From: DATBLE01 sp963791425
Lineage (GTDB): Bacteria; Actinomycetota; Thermoleophilia; Gaiellales; Gaiellaceae
NCBI GenBank assembly: GCA_963791425.1
Contig: CAWBSE010000004.1
Coordinates: 310,001-374,000 of the forward strand
Direction: 5' to 3'
DNA: 64,000 bases
How positions within the stretch are numbered: the stretch's first letter is position 1; each line of letters begins with the position of its first letter. Under the pieces are notes generated by a model, which made no database searches, was not told the DNA's origin, and saw nothing but the letters and a program-made list of their open reading frames with translations. Of the stretch, positions 1-6,478 are shown one piece after another. Both the position numbers and the translations under genes were made by a program.

Positions 1-835
1 AGGCCGCGTTCAGCAGGCCGACGGCGGAGCCCCCGCGGTGGAGCAGGTCGAACGCGGTGACGACGACGAGCACGCCGAGGGCGCCGGCGAGCATCGTCTG
101 CGCCGCGTAGAGGCCGATCACGACGCGCAGCCGGCGCTCGGCGGCGATCGTCTTGAAGCCGACGCTGACCTCGCGGAGGAAGCCCGAGCGCTCCGCCTCC
201 TCCGTCTCCGCCCGCTTCCGGACGCCCCCGCGCCGGATCATCGAGACGAGCACCGCGCTCCACAGGAACGTCGCCGCGGTGACGAGAAAGACGACGCCCG
301 AGCTCGTGACCGCCAGCAGGATGCCCCCGATCGCCGGCCCGGCGAAGCTGCCGATGCTGTCGATCGTGCTGCGGGTGACGTTGGCGGCGGTCAGTTCCTC
401 GGGCGTCCGCGCGAGGTCGGGGAGCAGGGACGACTCGGCCGGCAGGAAGGCGGTGCCGAGGATGGAGGTCAGGCCCGCGAGCGCGTAGACGACCCACGTC
501 GGGCCGTGGGCGAGGATCACGGCCCCGGCCGCGCCGATCGTCACCATCCGGCCGAGGCTGGCCGAGACCATCACGGTGATGCGCGAGATCCGGTCGGCGA
601 GCGTCGACGTGAACGGTGCTGCGATCGCGGACGGAATCGTCCGGATCAGGGCGACGATCCCGACCGCCTTCGCGCCGCCGGCGTCGTAGGCGTAGACGGC
701 GAGCGCGACGCTGTAGGCCCACTGGCCCATCACCGAGCCCATGCCCGCGAGCTGCAGCCGGCGCAGCAGGGGGTTCGAGAAGTTGCCCCGGAAGGCCGCC
801 GCCGACTCCTCGAAACGCCTGCGCAGAAGTCTCAT
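1..835 (-). CDS. MFS transporter, C-terminus beyond window edge
   Basis: Integral membrane permease of the major facilitator superfamily. The 278 codons in the window start MRLLRRRFEES at position 835 and run off the left edge. Several hydrophobic segments are visible, with the loop after TM2 rich in D/R (ADRISRIT) as in MFS motif A, and a basic central stretch (RRGGVRKRAETEEAER) typical of the loop between the two six-helix halves. It resembles the enterobactin-exporter/MFS_3 branch used for drug or siderophore efflux. The substrate cannot be told, and the C-terminal part of the second half is missing. Confidence 0.85.
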   Translation of the reverse strand, partial: MRLLRRRFEESAAAFRGNFSNPLLRRLQLAGMGSVMGQWAYSVALAVYAYDAGGAKAVGIVALIRTIPSAIAAPFTSTLADRISRITVMVSASLGRMVTIGAAGAVILAHGPTWVVYALAGLTSILGTAFLPAESSLLPDLARTPEELTAANVTRSTIDSIGSFAGPAIGGILLAVTSSGVVFLVTAATFLWSAVLVSMIRRGGVRKRAETEEAERSGFLREVSVGFKTIAAERRLRVVIGLYAAQTMLAGALGVLVVVTAFDLLHRGGSAVGLLNAA

Positions 836-958
836 CCGCCGAGCATCTCACCCCGCGCTGTCAATCCGCAGAGAAACGTGGGAAGATTCCTGCCACGTAC
901 CCGGTCTAGTTAGGCAGAACCGCGGGATCGCGGAAACGACTCAGAAGGGGGCACCACC

Positions 959-1153
959 GTGTCGGACGAGATCAAGGACGAGCAGGACGTCGAGGCGCAC
1001 AAGAATGCTCTTCCGGCCACCGACGAGGCCGAGACCGACGAGAACGACGTCGAGGCACACCGCAACGACGTCGGCCGCAACGACGTCGGCCGCAACGACG
1101 TCGGCCGCAACGACGTCGGCCGGAACGACATCGGTCGTACCGACGCCGGTTAA
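959..1153 (+). CDS. 64-aa acidic repeat protein (NDVGR repeats)
   Basis: Family not recognised. It starts at GTG, preceded by a purine-rich GAAGGGGG ribosome site. Residues 1-34 are acidic and contain the motif DVEAH twice (residues about 10-14 and 31-35). The rest is six tandem pentapeptides, four RNDVG, one RNDIG and one RTDAG, encoded by 15-bp DNA repeats. There is no signal peptide, membrane segment or cysteine. It is a monocistronic unit closed by a strong terminator 20 bp after the stop. A two-part layout (conserved head, repetitive tail) would suit a binding or scaffold peptide or a modified-peptide precursor, but no modification gene lies beside it. Function unknown. Confidence 0.65.
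   Translation: MSDEIKDEQDVEAHKNALPATDEAETDENDVEAHRNDVGRNDVGRNDVGRNDVGRNDIGRTDAG
1061..1150 (+). repeat. six tandem 15-bp units inside the 64-aa gene
   Basis: Four identical copies of cgcaacgacgtcggc (1061-1120) are followed by two diverged copies (1121-1135, 1136-1150) and then the stop codon. Perfect identity of the first four at the DNA level suggests recent slippage or gene conversion rather than long selection on the protein alone. Confidence 0.9.
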
Positions 1154-1173
1154 CCGAGGCGTTCAACCACTTC

Positions 1174-1214
1174 GCGAACGAGCCCGGGATCCGGGCTCGT
1201 TCGCTTTTCCCCCT
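1174..1214 (+). terminator. strong intrinsic terminator after the 64-aa gene
   Basis: A perfect 14-bp GC-rich stem (1174-1187 with 1191-1204) with a 3-nt loop is followed by a pyrimidine tract TTTTCCCCCTT. It ends the plus-strand transcript. The stem sits just past the end of the convergent minus-strand operon (stop at 1219), so it may stop both, but only the plus direction has the T-tract. Confidence 0.85.
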
Positions 1215-1218
1215 TGGG

Positions 1219-1848
1219 TCAGGAAGCCGGCAGGATCTCCTCGAGCGCCGCGAGCAGTCGCATCGCGGCCGGTCTGTTCTCCTCGCCGAGCCGTTCCAGC
1301 CCCGCGGCCAGCCGGGCGACCACGGAGAGCTCTCCGGCTCCGGCCAGCGCGGCCTCGGCTTCGCGGGCGCGCTGCAGCAGGTCGAGCGCGATCGAGGCCT
1401 GTGACGCGAAGAGGCCGAGCAGTTCCATCTCGGCAAGCGTGAAGCTCGACTGGCGGTCGAGCACCTCCAGCACCCCGAGCGCCCGCTCGTCGTGGAGAAG
1501 CGGCACGGCCATCAGCCCCTGCGGCACGTAGCCGGTGTCCTCGGCGACGTCCTTGGCGAAGCGCGGGTCGCGCGCAACGTCTTCGATCACGAGGGGCGTG
1601 CGGGTTGCGAGCACCCATCCGGCGACGCCGGTGCCCGCGGGGAAGCGCTTGCCGAGCAGCCCCTCCTCGCCTTCGCCGACGACGGCCTCGAACACGAGCT
1701 CGTTCGACTCCTCGTCGAGCAGCAGGATGGATGAGGCCTTCGCGGCGAAGATCGCGCGCGCGACATCGACGATCGAGCGGAGCAGCTCACGAAAGCGCTC
1801 CTCCGAGCCGAGGACTCCGGCGGCAACCGCCGCGTTCAGATCGCTCAT
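1219..1848 (-). CDS. GAF domain sensor protein
   Basis: 209 aa. The start ATG at 1848 overlaps the upstream subtilase stop (ATGA). Residues about 15-160 form a GAF domain (fRELLRSIVDVARAIF at the start, GLMAVPLLHDERALGVLEVL in the core, and a final helix ASIALDL). The C-terminal 50 residues are an Ala/Leu/Glu-rich helical tail. GAF domains bind cyclic nucleotides, linear tetrapyrroles or other small ligands. No output domain is attached, so it probably acts on a partner. It is the last gene of the sigma/cyclase/subtilase operon, where a cyclic-nucleotide-binding role would fit the cyclase domain upstream; that link is inference. Confidence 0.8.
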   Translation of the reverse strand: MSDLNAAVAAGVLGSEERFRELLRSIVDVARAIFAAKASSILLLDEESNELVFEAVVGEGEEGLLGKRFPAGTGVAGWVLATRTPLVIEDVARDPRFAKDVAEDTGYVPQGLMAVPLLHDERALGVLEVLDRQSSFTLAEMELLGLFASQASIALDLLQRAREAEAALAGAGELSVVARLAAGLERLGEENRPAAMRLLAALEEILPAS

Positions 1849-2660
1849 CTCGAGCCTCCCACGTTCGCCGCGGTCTGGTGGAGCACGCTCTTCAGCTGGA
1901 ACGGTGTCAGCTCGGGGTGCTTCGAGCGGACGAGTGCGCAGATCGCGGAGACGTGGGGGGTGGCGAAGCTGTTCCCCGAGCAGCGGAGAACCTCGCCGCC
2001 CATCCAGGCCACGTCGACGTTCACGCCGCGGGCGAAGAACTCGACCGGCGGGTTCGGGTTGTAGTAGAGGGTCATCGAATCCTCCTCCTCGTGGCTGCCG
2101 ACGGAGATCACCGACGAGAAGCGCCAGGGGTAGCTCTCGACGGGCATGTTGTGTGCGGAGGCAACGAGCACCGTCCGCTGAAAGTAGGCGGAGTCCGCCA
2201 GCTCGTGCAGGACCGAGGCGTAATCCTTCTTCGTCGTCGAGAGGCTCATGTTGACGATGTCGAAGCCCTGCTCGATCGCGTAGCGGAGGCCGACGAGCAG
2301 AATGTTCCCGCCGCCGGTGAATCCCGGGCCGAGCACGCGGACGCTGTGGATCTCGGCCTCCGGCGCAATGGAGCGGACGATTCCGGCGCACGCTGTGCCG
2401 TGGCCGCAGACGTCGCCCTCGAGGTCGGTGGCGACGAACGCCACACCGTCCTGGTTCTTGCCGACCGCGACGGCGCTCTCGACGTGCCCGACGAGCGGGT
2501 GCGAGGCGTCGACTCCGCTGTCGAGGATGCAGACCCGGACGCCCTTGCCCGTCGCGCCGCCCCAGGCCCAATCCTGCGTGACCTCCGTGGGCCAGGGACT
2601 GTCGAGCGCAATCCGCCCTTCCGCGCCGGCGGGGAGACTCCAGGCGGGGAGCTCGCTCAC
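1845..2660 (-). CDS. cytosolic subtilisin-like serine protease (S8)
   Basis: 271-aa peptidase S8 with the full catalytic triad: Asp47 in ILDSGVD, His87 in GHGTACAG, Ser231 in GNSFATPH, plus a likely oxyanion Asn171. It has neither signal peptide nor I9 propeptide, unlike secreted subtilases, so it should act inside the cell and must be controlled by other means. The domain starts almost at once, after about 35 residues. Upstream lies a small 84-aa gene (10-bp gap) and downstream the GAF gene (ATGA overlap). In this operon it looks like the effector whose activity the cyclase-STAND protein might gate; that is inference from order and overlap. Confidence 0.88.
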   Translation of the reverse strand: MSELPAWSLPAGAEGRIALDSPWPTEVTQDWAWGGATGKGVRVCILDSGVDASHPLVGHVESAVAVGKNQDGVAFVATDLEGDVCGHGTACAGIVRSIAPEAEIHSVRVLGPGFTGGGNILLVGLRYAIEQGFDIVNMSLSTTKKDYASVLHELADSAYFQRTVLVASAHNMPVESYPWRFSSVISVGSHEEEDSMTLYYNPNPPVEFFARGVNVDVAWMGGEVLRCSGNSFATPHVSAICALVRSKHPELTPFQLKSVLHQTAANVGGSR

Positions 2661-2670
2661 CTCGCCGATG

Positions 2671-2925
2671 CTACTGCGGCGCGAGCCTGGTGCGAAGCTC
2701 GGCGAGGAGGGCGGAGTTGCGCTCGACTCCTTCGGCGGCCAGAGCGGCCTCGAGATCGTTGAGGATGCGCCTGCGCACCTCCGCGTCCGCCTCCGCCCGC
2801 GCGACGAGCTCGTCCAGCGCGGCCCGGGCGGCGGGAAGCTCCTGCGCCGCCTGGACCCAGCCTTCGGGCGCAGGCGGGAGCTTGCGCAGCAGCTCTCCCA
2901 GTCTCTCCTCGTCGTAGCCCATCAA
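2671..2925 (-). CDS. 84-aa helical protein of unknown function
   Basis: Not recognised. Ala/Leu/Glu/Arg-rich and predicted all-helical, with no cysteine, membrane segment or signal. Its ATG overlaps the stop of the cyclase-STAND gene (ATGA), and 10 bp separate it from the subtilase start, so it is translated in the same operon. Its size and position just before a propeptide-less protease would suit an adaptor or a separately encoded inhibitor/chaperone of the subtilase. This is a guess from context. Confidence 0.6.
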   Translation of the reverse strand: MMGYDEERLGELLRKLPPAPEGWVQAAQELPAARAALDELVARAEADAEVRRRILNDLEAALAAEGVERNSALLAELRTRLAPQ

Positions 2926-5351
2926 CTAGCTAGACGATGGAGTCGGCTGATTTCTTCCCGCACGGCATCATCGAGGGAAAGCGCACGGCCTGCCGCCCGG
3001 CCGGTCTCGAACCCCGGGCCACCCGATGCCGTTACCGCAGCGGCGTACTCGGCGCGAAACTGCTCCCAGTTGCCGAGAGGCGCGCGAGACTCCTCGGCCT
3101 CGATCGCACCCCAGAGACGGCCTGCTCGCGCGGCGGCGCCCTGCGCGGCGGCGAGCGAGGCGAGCAAGGCCATCGCGTACACCATGCTCCGGCGATCGAC
3201 GAGTTGCCTCGACAGCTCGAGCGCCTCGACCGCCCGCTCCCGGGCGGCCTCTGTCCGGCCGAGTTCCTGCAGGAGCTCGGCCATGCTGAGGAGCGTGCCA
3301 GCCTGGACCCAGACGTAGCCGACCTGCTCACAAAGCCTCGCGGCCTCCTCGTAGAGCTCGAGGGCCTGCTCGCGGTTCCCTTCTCCTTGCTCGGCCCAGC
3401 CGAGCATGCGCACGACATCGGCCTCGAGCTTGGGATTCGGCAGGCGGCGGCAGATCGCGAGGCTCGCCTCGAGGAGGCGGCGCCCGCGCTCGAAGTCCCG
3501 AGCCGTGATCGCACCGACCGAAACGCGATGGAGGAGAACGGCGACTGCTTGCTCGTCGCCCAGCCGTTCGAACTCGGCGAGCGCCTCTTCCTGCCGCGAG
3601 GTGCCCTGCTCGAGGTCGCCCGCGATCCAGTTTGCCTCCCCGAGCACGCGCAACGCGCGCGCGTGCAGCACGGGTGCGATGTCCGGGCCGCGCTCGAGCA
3701 GCAGGCCCATTCTGCGGACCCCCTCCGACGCGTCGTTCATCACCCAGAACTGCTCCATCGTGATCGCCAGGCGGAACGCGAGCTCGAGATCGGCATCGAC
3801 GGCCCAGTCGATCGCAGCACGGATGTTGTCCAGTTCCGGCCGGACGATCTCCGGGTCTTCCCTGCCCATGTCCTCGCTCGAGAGATTGGCGGACTCGGCC
3901 AGTGCGAGAAAGTGAACGGCGTGATGCCGCCGCAGTGCGTCATCACTTCCGAGCCGCTCGAGCGCATACTCGCGGATCGTCTCAAGCATCCAGAACCGGC
4001 CATCTGTATGGCGGAGAAGGCTCTTCTCCACCAGCGCCTGGATCGTGTCGACGTCTGCGCCGGCGACGGCCTCGGCCGCTTCGAGCGTCGCGCCGCCGCC
4101 GAAAACGCCGAGGCGCGCGAAGAGCGCCGCTTCCTCGGGCGAGAGCAGGTCGTACGACCACTCGATCGTCGCGCGCAACGTCTTCTGCCGGTCCTCGGCG
4201 TCACGGCCGCCCTGGAACAGATCCAGCCGCTGGCCCAGTCGCTCGAGGATCTGCTCCGGTGTGAGCGCCTTCGTCCGGGCGGCGGCGAGCTCCAGTGCGA
4301 GCGGCATGTTGTCGAGCCGGCGGCAGAGCTCCTCGACAGCGGGTGTGATGTCGAGCCCGGAGCGGAGGCTGAAGAGCTCGACACCGTCGGGATCGGCGAG
4401 CGGAAGCACCTCGTACTCGATCTCGCCGCGGACGCGGAGCAGTTCGCGCGACGTGACGAGCAGCTGCAGGTTGGGACACGCCTCGACGAGTGTCGCGAGC
4501 TCAGGGGCGCTTTCCACGACGTGTTCGAGGTTGTCGAGCACGAGCAGGGTCTCGCGTTCGCCGAGGTGCGCAGCGAGGTCGCCCTGCGCCCCGATCGTCC
4601 GGGCGATCGTCGGGAGAATGGTCGCCGGATCGCGAATGGTCGCGAGACCGACCCAGAACACGCCGTTCTTGAACTCGCCGACGACCTCTCCGGCCGCCTC
4701 GATCGAGAGCCGCGTCTTTCCCGAGCCGCCCGGCCCGGTGAGGGTGACCAGCCGCGACCCCCGGATCAGCTCCACGACCTCGCCCGTCTCGCGCTGACGG
4801 CCGACGAACGCGGACGCGGGGTGGGGGAGGTTCGTGTTCGAGATGGTTCTGAGCGGGGGGAAGGGCTCGTCGCCGAGCTGGTAGATCCAGACGGGCTCGT
4901 CGATGTCCTTGACCCGGTGCTCCCCGAGGTCGCGGGCGGTCTCACGGTCGAGCGCCTCGCGCGTCGCTTTCGTCACCACGACCTGGCCGCCGTGTGCGCT
5001 CGCCGCCACCCGCGCGCCGATGTTGACGTCGCGGCCGAAGTAGCCCTCGTCGGTTCGGAACGGCGTGCCCGTGTGGAGCCCCATCCGGACACGGACGCGG
5101 CCGGTCCTCAGCGCCGCCTGCCCGGCGGCCGCGGCGGCGGCCGCCTCGGCCGCGTCGGGGAATGCGAAGAAGAACGCGTCGCCCTGGTTGTCCACTTCAA
5201 CGCCGCCGTGCCCGCCGAACGCCTCCCGCAGCGCCGCGCGATGCGCGGTCAGCGCTTCGCCGTATCCCTCGCCGAGCTCCTCGAGCAACCGGGTCGAGCC
5301 CTCGATGTCAGTGAAGAGGAAGGTGACGACGCCGGCAGGGAGCTCACGCAC
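2922..5351 (-). CDS. class III cyclase - STAND ATPase - TPR regulator
   Basis: 809 aa. Residues 7-150 are a class III nucleotidyl cyclase domain with both metal aspartates (D15 in FTDIEGST, D58 in GDAFF) and the N110/R114 transition-state pair. The usual adenine-specifying Lys is replaced by D54. Residues 180-480 are an AfsR/MalT-like NTPase with Walker A GPGGSGKT (206-213) and Walker B LLVLDN (269-274). From about 540 to 780 there are TPR-like helical pairs. Many actinobacterial relatives end in a LuxR helix-turn-helix; this one does not. It overlaps the sigma-factor stop by 8 nt, so the sigma factor may supply the DNA-binding output. Confidence 0.85.
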   Translation of the reverse strand: MRELPAGVVTFLFTDIEGSTRLLEELGEGYGEALTAHRAALREAFGGHGGVEVDNQGDAFFFAFPDAAEAAAAAAAGQAALRTGRVRVRMGLHTGTPFRTDEGYFGRDVNIGARVAASAHGGQVVVTKATREALDRETARDLGEHRVKDIDEPVWIYQLGDEPFPPLRTISNTNLPHPASAFVGRQRETGEVVELIRGSRLVTLTGPGGSGKTRLSIEAAGEVVGEFKNGVFWVGLATIRDPATILPTIARTIGAQGDLAAHLGERETLLVLDNLEHVVESAPELATLVEACPNLQLLVTSRELLRVRGEIEYEVLPLADPDGVELFSLRSGLDITPAVEELCRRLDNMPLALELAAARTKALTPEQILERLGQRLDLFQGGRDAEDRQKTLRATIEWSYDLLSPEEAALFARLGVFGGGATLEAAEAVAGADVDTIQALVEKSLLRHTDGRFWMLETIREYALERLGSDDALRRHHAVHFLALAESANLSSEDMGREDPEIVRPELDNIRAAIDWAVDADLELAFRLAITMEQFWVMNDASEGVRRMGLLLERGPDIAPVLHARALRVLGEANWIAGDLEQGTSRQEEALAEFERLGDEQAVAVLLHRVSVGAITARDFERGRRLLEASLAICRRLPNPKLEADVVRMLGWAEQGEGNREQALELYEEAARLCEQVGYVWVQAGTLLSMAELLQELGRTEAARERAVEALELSRQLVDRRSMVYAMALLASLAAAQGAAARAGRLWGAIEAEESRAPLGNWEQFRAEYAAAVTASGGPGFETGRAAGRALSLDDAVREEISRLHRLAS

Positions 5352-5856
5352 CGAACTGCTCCCGCAGCTTGCCGAGGCAACGGGAAATCCGACTCGCGAT
5401 CGTGCCCGCCGGGATCCCGAGCTCGTCGCCGATCGTGCGGTAGCTCTCGTCGCGGCAGAAGAAGCGGTCGAGCACCTCCTGGCATTCGCCCGAAAGCTCG
5501 CCCAGGGCCTCGCGCACGGCGAACGCCTCGTCCAGCTCGTCGACCGCGTCCCCGACGCCCTCGGGCTCGAGCTCGCTCGGCTCTTCTCGCTTGCCCGCCG
5601 ACAGGCGGTCGAGGCAGACGCGTCGGGTCAGCTGCGCGATCCAGGGGCGCAGCGCGTCCGGGTTGCGCAGCGAGCCGAGCCGGTCGTGGACCCGCAGGAA
5701 GACCTCCTGGAAGGCGTCCTCGGCGTCCGCGTCCTGGAGCCGGAAGCCCTGCGAGGCGATCGCGTAGACGTAGCGGGAGTACTCGAGGACGAGCTCGTCC
5801 CACGCGGCCCGGTCGCCGGCAAGGCAGCGTCCGACGAGTTCCGCGTCGTGCGACAT
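5344..5856 (-). CDS. ECF-type RNA polymerase sigma factor
   Basis: 170 aa from ATG 5856 (an in-frame GTG at 5874 abuts the upstream stop and is an alternative). Region 2 is seen as the AEDAFQEVFLRVHDRL block and region 4 as the C-terminal helix-turn-helix (SYRTIGDELGIPAGTIASRIS, where the recognition helix is GTIASRISRCLGKL). Extracytoplasmic-function sigma factors direct RNA polymerase to a small regulon. No anti-sigma gene is adjacent. The next gene, overlapping by 8 nt, is the cyclase-STAND protein, which may control it or be controlled by it. Confidence 0.87.
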   Translation of the reverse strand: MSHDAELVGRCLAGDRAAWDELVLEYSRYVYAIASQGFRLQDADAEDAFQEVFLRVHDRLGSLRNPDALRPWIAQLTRRVCLDRLSAGKREEPSELEPEGVGDAVDELDEAFAVREALGELSGECQEVLDRFFCRDESYRTIGDELGIPAGTIASRISRCLGKLREQFGA

Positions 5857-5874
5857 GCGTCGATCAAACACCAC

Positions 5875-6387
5875 TCATGGGCCGGCGTCGAGAGCCCGGT
5901 CCGCCGAGTAGCGGGCATCGTCGGCGGCGCGGAACGCCTGGCTGACGCGCTCGTCGTCGGGCGCGACGACGAGGTTCGCCCGCACGAGTTGCGCCGCGGC
6001 GAGCGCCGCACCCGCCGCGAGCGCAGCCGCGCCGGCGGCGTCGGCTCGCCGGAGCCCGTCGCAGCGCTCAGCGACGAGCCGTGCGGCCTCGGCGACATCC
6101 GCGGCCGCCTGCGCGATCTCGAGCGGGACGTGGGCGGCCGCGTCCATCCGGGCGGCGAGGTCGCGTGAGGTCGTCGCCAGCGCCTCGAGCGCCGCCTCGA
6201 AGACGGCCGCGTCGTCCTCGGCGAGCCGGGCCAGGCGTGCGGCCAGCGATTCCGCCTGCGCCGCGGTGCCGGCGGCGCCGCTCCAGGATCCGCCCGTCTC
6301 GCGCGCGACTGCGGCCACGATCGCGGCGGCGTTGCCTGCGGTCTCGGCTGCGGCGGATCCCACGCCCTGTCTCGATTGGTCTGCCAG
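5875..6387 (-). CDS. cyclodeaminase/cyclohydrolase-like helical protein
   Basis: About 170 aa, Ala-rich and helical. The pattern (Gly/Ala-rich N-terminus, DDAAVFEAAL, then PLEIAQAAADVAEAA and RADAAGAAALAAGAAL) resembles the C-terminal domain of formiminotransferase-cyclodeaminase and FchA-type methenyl-tetrahydrofolate cyclohydrolases. No ATG/GTG suits the expected N-terminus. A CTG at 6387 does, six bases after a TACAGT -10 box, giving M-ADQSRQGVGSAAAE. The first in-frame ATG lies upstream at 6426, inside the dnaK promoter. It heads the minus-strand sigma/cyclase operon. Family call is moderate; role in the operon unknown. Confidence 0.6.
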   Translation of the reverse strand: MADQSRQGVGSAAAETAGNAAAIVAAVARETGGSWSGAAGTAAQAESLAARLARLAEDDAAVFEAALEALATTSRDLAARMDAAAHVPLEIAQAAADVAEAARLVAERCDGLRRADAAGAAALAAGAALAAAQLVRANLVVAPDDERVSQAFRAADDARYSADRALDAGP

Positions 6388-6393
6388 ACGGCC

Positions 6394-6399
6394 ACTGTA
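6394..6399 (-). promoter_or_regulatory. -10 box TACAGT for the minus-strand sigma/cyclase operon
   Basis: TACAGT read on the minus strand, 6 nt before a CTG codon at 6387, matches the spacing of the many leaderless promoters in this window. It lies within 20 bp of the divergent dnaK promoter. Confidence 0.5.
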
Positions 6400-6411
6400 G
6401 ACCGCTGTGAC

Positions 6412-6440
6412 TTGACAGAAAGACACTTAGATTTTATCCT
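6412..6440 (+). promoter_or_regulatory. dnaK operon promoter
   Basis: A perfect -35 TTGACA (6412-6417), 17-bp spacer and -10 TATCCT (6435-6440) precede dnaK, with an AAAGGAG ribosome site at 6460-6466. The region is strikingly AT-rich for this genome. A full HspR HAIR site is not present; CTTGACA with ACTTAGA seven bases later overlaps the -35 and is only a weak match to it. Confidence 0.75.
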
Positions 6441-6443
6441 GTA

Positions 6444-6459
6444 GTGATTCTTAGATCAC
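6444..6459 (+). promoter_or_regulatory. inverted repeat GTGAT-N6-ATCAC in the dnaK leader
   Basis: A 5-bp inverted repeat with 6-bp centre sits between the -10 box and the ribosome site of dnaK, a position where a repressor or RNA hairpin could act. It is unlike CIRCE and unlike HAIR. Confidence 0.35.
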
Positions 6460-6478
6460 AAAAGGAGATGGATTCACT

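Noticed and set aside
2937..5945. 1002-codon open frame antisense to the cyclase-STAND and sigma genes
   Set aside because: Arg/Ala/Pro/Gly-rich shadow frame, as expected opposite GC-rich genes; no domain pattern, and both sense genes have clear motifs.
6400..6470. CIRCE (HrcA) operator at dnaK
   Set aside because: No TTAGCACTC-N9-GAGTGCTAA; the GTGAT repeat is a different sequence and HspR is present instead.
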